A stretch of DNA of 19,328 bases, taken from assembly GCA_023432075.1 (NCBI GenBank), contig JAEYVD010000199.1, positions 1-19,328 of the forward strand. The letters are read 5' to 3'. The DNA comes from Pseudomonadota bacterium (lineage in GTDB: Bacteria > Pseudomonadota > Gammaproteobacteria > Burkholderiales > Burkholderiaceae_B). The translations under genes were made by a program, and so were the position numbers. The notes under the pieces were generated by a model. The model was not told the origin of the DNA, did no database searches, and saw nothing but the letters and a program-made list of their open reading frames with translations. This document shows, piece after piece, positions 14,995-19,328 of the stretch; the first letter of the stretch is position 1, and each line of letters begins with the position of its first letter.

Positions 14995-15029
14995 CATCAA
15001 AATAGAATGGGGTTCTGCTGTACGCAACA
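14968..15029. repeat. Tandem imperfect 29-bp direct repeat, probable IclR operators
   Basis: Copy 1 (14968-14996) and copy 2 (15001-15029) match at about 22 of 29 positions: both start AATAGAA and end ACGCAACA. The period is 33 bp, near three helical turns, so bound dimers would face the same side. Each copy holds a short dyad, AGAA-N5-TTTT in copy 1 and AGAA-N5-TTCT in copy 2. Position between the divergent IclR and Bug genes points to regulator binding. Confidence 0.55.
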
Positions 15030-15031
15030 AA

Positions 15032-15060
15032 TTGACGTTATGAGACAATTCGATCCGAAT
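15032..15060 (+). promoter_or_regulatory. Weak candidate promoter for the IclR gene
   Basis: TTGACG (15032-15037) is a good -35, but the -10 at 17 bp spacing (CCGAAT, 15055-15060) is poor. It directly abuts copy 2 of the repeat, which would suit autoregulation. Confidence 0.3.
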
Positions 15061-15130
15061 TTGCCCCAAGCCCGCCAGCAGGATTTCTTAGGCGATGCTC
15101 CGGGGCCTTTCATGGAAATCAGGGGTTCAA

Positions 15131-15862
15131 ATGGCGCAAGAGAAGGCGACGGAAGACAAGGGCGTCACGGCGGTCGACCGGGCGCTCAGCCTGCTGGGCG
15201 CATTTCGCGAAGACGACTACAGCCTGACGCTGACCGAGCTGTCCAAACGCACCGGGCTGTACAAGAGCACCGCCTTGCGGCTCATCGATTCCCTGATCGG
15301 CCAGAACTACCTGTTCCGCCTGGCCGATGGCAGCTATCAACTGGGCGCCAAGCCGCTGCAGTTGGGCGCCATCTTTCAGCGTCAGTTGCGCACCGTCGAG
15401 TACGTGCCCCCCATCCTGCGTCGCATCGTTGAAGATCTCGGCGAAAGTGCGTCGTTCTACGTCTACCAGAACGGCGGCCGCATGTGCCTGCATCGGGTCG
15501 ATGCGAACAATCAGGTCATCCGCGACTCGGTTCGCGAGGGAGACTGGCGGCCCCTGGCCGGCGGCGCCACTGGCACCATCCTGCTCGCGTTCCGCAATGC
15601 GGAGGGCGCCGAATTTGACGAGGTAAGAAATAAGCTCTGGGCCGCCACGTTCGGCGGCGCCCACCCGGAAATGGCGGCTGTCGCGGTGCCGGTATTCGGC
15701 CAGGCACAGGCGCTGATGGGCGCCCTGAGCGTCTCGGGCCCGCGCTATCGCCTGGAAGCCCGTGGCGCGCAGTCGATGGTGCCCACCCTGATGCGCGCCG
15801 GGCGCGAACTGACTGCGCTGTTCGGCGGCGACACCAGCGCCTTCGACCAGCGCCTGGCCTGA
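15131..15862 (+). CDS. IclR-family transcriptional regulator
   Basis: The 243-residue protein has the two-domain IclR layout. The N-terminal winged helix-turn-helix is at about residues 12-75 (TAVDRALSLLGAF, then LTELSKRTGLYKSTALRLIDSL). The C-terminal effector-binding domain is at about 80-240, with LRRIVEDLGESASFYV and GATGTILLAF as family markers. Members sense small organic acids and bind promoter DNA as dimers or tetramers. AGGGG lies just before the ATG at 15131; an in-frame ATG at 15095 lacks such support. It is divergent from the catabolic operon and is its obvious local regulator; activator versus repressor cannot be read. Confidence 0.93.
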   Translation: MAQEKATEDKGVTAVDRALSLLGAFREDDYSLTLTELSKRTGLYKSTALRLIDSLIGQNYLFRLADGSYQLGAKPLQLGAIFQRQLRTVEYVPPILRRIVEDLGESASFYVYQNGGRMCLHRVDANNQVIRDSVREGDWRPLAGGATGTILLAFRNAEGAEFDEVRNKLWAATFGGAHPEMAAVAVPVFGQAQALMGALSVSGPRYRLEARGAQSMVPTLMRAGRELTALFGGDTSAFDQRLA

Positions 15863-15892
15863 CCGCGAAATCCTCGCGAATTGCGCCTCGCT

Positions 15893-15921
15893 TTGCATTC
15901 TTCCGATTTTTTGTGCATAAT
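15893..15921 (+). promoter_or_regulatory. Promoter of tRNA-Asn
   Basis: TTGCAT (15893-15898) and CATAAT (15916-15921) are separated by exactly 17 bp. The -10 ends 17 bases before the mature tRNA 5' end. Both hexamers are close to the housekeeping sigma consensus. Confidence 0.7.
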
Positions 15922-15938
15922 TCGCCCCCTCTACCTGT

Positions 15939-16014
15939 TCCCCGATAGCTCAGTCGGTAGAGCGACGGACTGTTAATCCGCAGGTCGCTGGTTCGAGCCC
16001 AGCTCGGGGAGCCA
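15939..16014 (+). tRNA. tRNA-Asn(GTT)
   Basis: A 76-base cloverleaf with CCA encoded. Acceptor arms are TCCCCGA (15939-15945) and TCGGGGA (16004-16010). The D arm contains GCTCAGTCGGTAGAGC. The anticodon stem CGGA/TCCG encloses CTGTTAA with anticodon GTT at 15972-15974, and the T loop contains GTTCGAG. It lies between the IclR and LysR genes. Confidence 0.97.
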
Positions 16015-16041
16015 AGAATTTGCAGTACCGCAGTACCCTTA

Positions 16042-16072
16042 AAAAAGCCCGCAACTTGTTTGCGGGCTTTTT
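16042..16072 (+). terminator. Intrinsic terminator of tRNA-Asn
   Basis: GCCCGCAA (16047-16054) pairs perfectly with TTGCGGGC (16060-16067) around CTTGT. Five A precede and five T follow, extending the stem. It ends about 110 bp before the LysR start. Confidence 0.9.
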
Positions 16073-16183
16073 GCATTGGCGCGCGAAGCTGCCGTTCGGG
16101 CCCGGGTTGCCGGCGCCCGGGTTGCCAAGCCGCACGCATCGCGTAGCATGGCCCGGGTCCGCACCTTCCCGCCATGCATACCG

Positions 16184-17077
16184 ATGCGTTCATCGCGATC
16201 CCTGCCGCCCCTGGTTTCCCTGCGCGCCTTCGAAGCGGCCGCGCGGCGGCTGAGCTTCTCGCAAGCCGCGGAAGATCTGTTTGTCACGCAGAGCGCCATC
16301 AGCCATCACATCCAGCGCCTGGAAAAGGAACTGGGCGTCGCGCTCTTCGAACGGCGCACGCGCGCCGTGGCGCTGAGCGAGGCGGGCCAGACCTATTTCC
16401 GCAGCGTGCATGCGGCGTTTGAACTGCTGCGCCAGGGCACCGACGCATTGCGCGCGCCCGAGCCGGCGCGCTACACACTGCGGATCGGATTGCTGGCTTC
16501 GTTCGCCACGCGCTGGCTGGCGACTCGCCTGCCAGCCTTTGCCGCCACGCATCCTCACATCGATCTGCAACTGCAACCCGACATCGCGCTGGCCGATGTG
16601 GCGGGCGGAGAGGTCGACGCCGCGATCCGCTATGGCCGCGGCGGCTGGCCCGGCGTGCGCAGCACATTGCTGTTGACCGAACGCCTGTCTGTCGTATGCG
16701 CGCCCGCGCTGGTCGCAGGCAGGAAGCGGCCGAAGACGCCCGCCGATCTGCTGCGCCATCCGCTGCTGGTCTCTCACGCGCGGCATCAGTTCGAATGGGA
16801 CGCCTGGGCGCACGAGTTTGGATTCGATCTGGGCGCGGCCCGCACGGTGCGTCTGCACGACTACAACATCGTCGTCGAAGCCGCGCTGGCCGGCCAGGGC
16901 CTGGCGATGGGCCGCGAGCGGCTGATCTCCTCGCACCTGGCCAGCGGCGCACTGGTCCAAGCCCTGCCGGGCGCGGTGCTGCAAGACCCGCGCATCGGCT
17001 GGTGGTTCGTCACGCCGCGCGGGCCATTGAGCGCGCCGGTCCAGGCGCTGCACGACTGGCTGGCGCACACACATTAG
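16184..17077 (+). CDS. LysR-family transcriptional regulator, GcvA-like
   Basis: The 297-residue protein opens with LPPLVSLRAFEAAARRLSFS and the helix-turn-helix QAAEDLFVTQSAISHHIQRLE, closely following the pattern of GcvA. The effector-binding domain begins at about residue 88 (YTLRIGLLASFATRWLA) and runs to the C terminus. LysR proteins are tetrameric and often control neighbouring genes. The start at 16184 is chosen because the family N terminus begins there; no good ribosome site is seen, and in-frame ATGs at 16148 and 16076 are possible. The RidA gene follows on the same strand after 107 bp. That spacing is unusual for a divergent LysR target, so its target is uncertain. Confidence 0.9.
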   Translation: MRSSRSLPPLVSLRAFEAAARRLSFSQAAEDLFVTQSAISHHIQRLEKELGVALFERRTRAVALSEAGQTYFRSVHAAFELLRQGTDALRAPEPARYTLRIGLLASFATRWLATRLPAFAATHPHIDLQLQPDIALADVAGGEVDAAIRYGRGGWPGVRSTLLLTERLSVVCAPALVAGRKRPKTPADLLRHPLLVSHARHQFEWDAWAHEFGFDLGAARTVRLHDYNIVVEAALAGQGLAMGRERLISSHLASGALVQALPGAVLQDPRIGWWFVTPRGPLSAPVQALHDWLAHTH

Positions 17078-17184
17078 TTTTACTCATACCTACTTCGCAA
17101 GAATTGATTGGTCAGGCCACGCCGCGGCCGATAGCATCGGGGGAGCGTCAAGACGCGCTTTCCTTTTTTCATAGGTGATTCGAT

Positions 17185-17658
17185 ATGACCCGCAGCATTT
17201 CCGCCCGCGTTGCCGAGCTTGGCCTGACCCTGGATCCCGCCTCCGCCCCGGCCGCGAACTACGTGCCGTTTGTCCAAGAGGGCAACCTGCTCTACATCTC
17301 GGGCCAGATTTCCCGCAAGGATGGCAAGGCCGCGTATCTGGGCCAATTGGGGCACCAGGTGTCTGACGCCGACGGCGTTCAGGCTGCGCGTGCCAGCGCG
17401 CTGGGCATCCTGGCGCAGATCGCAGCCGCCACCGGCGACCGTCTGGACCGCGTGGCGCGCGTCGTGAAGCTGGGTGTGTTCGTCGCTAGCGCCCCGGACT
17501 TCAATCGCCAAAGCGTCATCGCCAACGGCGCATCGGACCTGATGGTCGACGTGTTCGGCGACGCCGGACGCCATGCGCGCAGCGCCGTCGGCGTGGCCGC
17601 CTTGCCGCAGGGCGTGTCGGTGGAAGTCGAGGCCGTCATCGCGCTGACCCCGGCCTGA
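17185..17658 (+). CDS. RidA-family (YjgF/YER057c/UK114) enamine/imine deaminase-like protein
   Basis: The 157-residue protein carries the RidA fold landmarks: YISGQISRKDG (about 37-47), the helix with AARASALGILAQIAAA, and the active-site region HARSAVGVAALP with R132, followed by E149 in VEVEAVIAL. These correspond to the substrate-binding Arg and the Glu of RidA, which hydrolyses reactive 2-aminoacrylate-type enamines and imines made by PLP enzymes. It is longer than E. coli RidA (about 128 residues) and appears to belong to the longer subgroup. AGGTGA precedes the start by seven bases. A class V PLP enzyme gene begins 25 bp downstream, so the two probably form an operon. Confidence 0.92.
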   Translation: MTRSISARVAELGLTLDPASAPAANYVPFVQEGNLLYISGQISRKDGKAAYLGQLGHQVSDADGVQAARASALGILAQIAAATGDRLDRVARVVKLGVFVASAPDFNRQSVIANGASDLMVDVFGDAGRHARSAVGVAALPQGVSVEVEAVIALTPA

Positions 17659-17683
17659 TACGCCCCACCCGACAGGAACCGCC

Positions 17684-18880
17684 ATGACCGCCCCCCTGAC
17701 CCCAAGCGCCATCCAGGCGCTGCGCGCCCACGCGCCCGGCACGCAAAGCTCGGTGCATTTCAATCACGCCGGCGCATCCTTGCCGTCCACGGCCTCGATC
17801 CAGGCCATTCACGCGCATCTGAAGCGTGAAGCGGCGCAGGGTCCGATGGAAGCGGGCGTGGCGGCGCGCGACCTGACCGAAGCGGCCCGCACGCTGGCCG
17901 CACAGCTGTTGAACGCGCAGGTCGAGGAGATCGCGTTGACCGGCGGCAACTCGCCGGGCTGGGGCGCCGCCTTTGCGGCGCTGCCGGCCTGGCGGCCCGC
18001 CGACCGCATCCTGGTGGGCCGTCACGAATGGGGCGGCAATCTGGCGGCCATGCGGCTGATCGCGCAGCGCGCGGGCGCCACCCTGGAAACCATTCCCTCG
18101 GACGACAGCGGCTGCGTGGACCCGCAGGCGCTGGAAGCCATGCTGGACGACAGAGTGCGGCTGATTGCACTGACGTGGCTGCCCGCCAACGGCGGCCTCA
18201 TCAATCCGGCCGCCGCGGTCGGACGCGTGGCGCGCAAGCACGATATTCCCTATTTTGTGGACGGCGCCCAGGCCGTGGGGCAGATTCCCATCGACGTGCG
18301 GGAAGTCGGTTGCGACGTGCTGAGCGGCGCGGGCCGCAAGGCCTTGCGCGGACCGCGCGGCACCGGGCTGCTGTATGTACGGCGCGAATTCCTGGATCGG
18401 CTCACGCCCGCGTTTGTGGACACGCATTCCGCGCCGCTGGGCGCGGACGGGGAGCCCGTGCTGCGCGCCGATGCCGCGCGCCTGGAATCCGCCGAGAATT
18501 CATTGGCACTGCGTTGCGGCCTGGCCAATGCCCTGCGCGAAGCGCTGGATCTGGGCCTGGACACGATCCGCGCCACCATCGACGCCACTGCCCAGGCGCT
18601 GCGCGCCGAACTGGCCGCCATTCCCGGCGTGTCGGTGCTGGACCAGGGGCGCGAGCAATCAGGGCTGGTCGCCTTCAAGCTGGCCGGACAGGACGCGGCC
18701 GACGTTCAGCGCGCGCTGGCCGCGCAGGGGATCACCATCGGCAGCAACGGCGTGCCGTACACGCCGCTGGACATGCAGGCCCGTGGTCTGGACCGTATTG
18801 CCCGCGCGTCCGTGAGCTATCTGACGAGCGGCGACGAAATCGATCGCCTGCTGCAGGCCTTGCGCAAGCTGGCGGCCTAG
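17684..18880 (+). CDS. Class V aminotransferase-fold PLP enzyme
   Basis: The 398-residue protein is a fold-type I, class V PLP enzyme, the group that includes cysteine desulfurases, C-S lyases and isopenicillin-N epimerase-like proteins. The N-terminal VHFNHAGASLPS is typical. D193 and Q196 in FVDGAQAVGQ contact the cofactor ring. K219 in LSGAGRKALRGPRGTGLLYV is the Schiff-base lysine. The residue before that lysine is Arg rather than the common His, a form I recall in some C-S-lyase-like members. It follows RidA closely with a good CAGGAA site. An enamine-releasing lyase or desulfurase would explain that neighbour, but transamination cannot be excluded. Confidence 0.88.
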   Translation: MTAPLTPSAIQALRAHAPGTQSSVHFNHAGASLPSTASIQAIHAHLKREAAQGPMEAGVAARDLTEAARTLAAQLLNAQVEEIALTGGNSPGWGAAFAALPAWRPADRILVGRHEWGGNLAAMRLIAQRAGATLETIPSDDSGCVDPQALEAMLDDRVRLIALTWLPANGGLINPAAAVGRVARKHDIPYFVDGAQAVGQIPIDVREVGCDVLSGAGRKALRGPRGTGLLYVRREFLDRLTPAFVDTHSAPLGADGEPVLRADAARLESAENSLALRCGLANALREALDLGLDTIRATIDATAQALRAELAAIPGVSVLDQGREQSGLVAFKLAGQDAADVQRALAAQGITIGSNGVPYTPLDMQARGLDRIARASVSYLTSGDEIDRLLQALRKLAA

Positions 18881-18893
18881 CGCGGCAATGGGC

Positions 18894-19328
18894 TCAGGCG
18901 CGGCCGGCCAGCGCCGGGCGCTTGGAAAACGGCGACCATTTCGTGAAGACGAGCAGGTTGCCCAGCATCACCAGCGCCAGGCCGGCGATGGCATAAGGTG
19001 TCCAGCGGTAGCCTTCGACCACCGTCGATATGCTGAGCGCCACGACCGGAAACAGCACCGTGCAATAGGCGGCCCGTGCGGGCCCCATGCGGCCGACCAG
19101 CGTCAGATACGCGGTAAAGCCCACCACGGAACCCACCACGGCCAGGTACAGCAACGCGCCCACATAAGCGGGCGACGAATCGAAGCTGAACGGCACGCCC
19201 GCGGCCAGGCAGCCGGCCAGCAGAATGCCCGCCCCGTAAAGCATGCTGTAGGCGTTGCCGGTCAGCGGCCGGATGCCCGCGCGCTGCTGCAGGGACGACA
19301 GCATGTTGCCCGTGGAAAAGCACAGGGT
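18894..19328 (-). CDS. EamA/DMT-superfamily transporter, C-terminal half (partial)
   Basis: The open frame continues past the right edge; 144 codons are visible. The visible part has about five hydrophobic segments, including YSMLYGAGILLAGCLAAGVP, ALLYLAVVGSVVGFTAYLTLV and AIAGLALVMLGNLLVF. It also has the EamA-repeat pattern RMGPARAAYCTVLFPVVALS. Members export amino acids or metabolites, or import small molecules; the substrate is unknown. It converges on the PLP enzyme gene with only 13 bp between the stop codons and no terminator in the gap. Confidence 0.88.
   Translation of the reverse strand, partial: TLCFSTGNMLSSLQQRAGIRPLTGNAYSMLYGAGILLAGCLAAGVPFSFDSSPAYVGALLYLAVVGSVVGFTAYLTLVGRMGPARAAYCTVLFPVVALSISTVVEGYRWTPYAIAGLALVMLGNLLVFTKWSPFSKRPALAGRA

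Noticed and set aside
1..19328. CRISPR arrays, insertion sequences, prophage genes or a frame-broken gene
   Set aside because: No regularly spaced repeats, transposase or phage motifs were found. All recognised genes apart from the two cut by the window edges are full length and unbroken.

Overview
The window reads as a chromosomal segment of a high-GC betaproteobacterium of the order Burkholderiales, most likely Alcaligenaceae close to Achromobacter or Bordetella. This is inferred from the gene order petABC-sspA-sspB, a Bug-type (TctC family) periplasmic binding protein heading a catabolic operon, and tRNA genes that encode their own CCA. No database search was possible, so the genus is a judgement.

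Layout. (1) 1-1396: the 5' end of a membrane-anchored serine protease gene (-), a Nif3/YbgI-family gene (+) and mscL (-). A bidirectional terminator separates the last two. (2) 1437-5744: a housekeeping block on the + strand. It holds petA-petB-petC (Rieske protein, cytochrome b and cytochrome c1 of the bc1 complex), a strong hairpin terminator, then sspA-sspB (stringent starvation regulator and ClpXP adaptor). (3) 5813-7550: tRNA-Thr(TGT) with its terminator, followed by a two-gene accessory cassette that looks richer in A+T. One gene encodes a PAAR-tipped protein with a C-terminal polymorphic-toxin domain that I read as toxin type 44 (Ntox44). The other is a one-base-overlapping small membrane-anchored protein, the likely immunity factor. 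(4) 7675-15862: a catabolic locus. Six minus-strand genes run Bug receptor, aldehyde dehydrogenase, short citrate-synthase-fold lyase, class III CoA-transferase, aldo/keto reductase, GntP permease. A divergent IclR regulator faces them. The intergenic region carries an imperfect 29-bp direct repeat with a 33-bp period, and one copy sits exactly on the predicted operon promoter. (5) 15893-16072: tRNA-Asn(GTT) with a good promoter and terminator. (6) 16184-18880: a GcvA-type LysR regulator, a RidA-family protein and a class V PLP enzyme, all on +. (7) 18894-19328: the C-terminal half of an EamA/DMT-family transporter (-), cut by the window edge.

How the parts work together. The pet genes build the quinol:cytochrome c oxidoreductase. 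The region-4 genes suggest uptake of an organic acid or hydroxy acid, oxidation of an aldehyde to an acid, CoA activation by the transferase, and carbon-carbon cleavage by the citryl-CoA-lyase-like enzyme. The substrate cannot be read from sequence. RidA next to a PLP enzyme suggests clearance of reactive enamine/imine products. The most unusual items are the effector/immunity cassette behind tRNA-Thr and the undefined CoA-transferase/lyase pathway with its duplicated operator-promoter.
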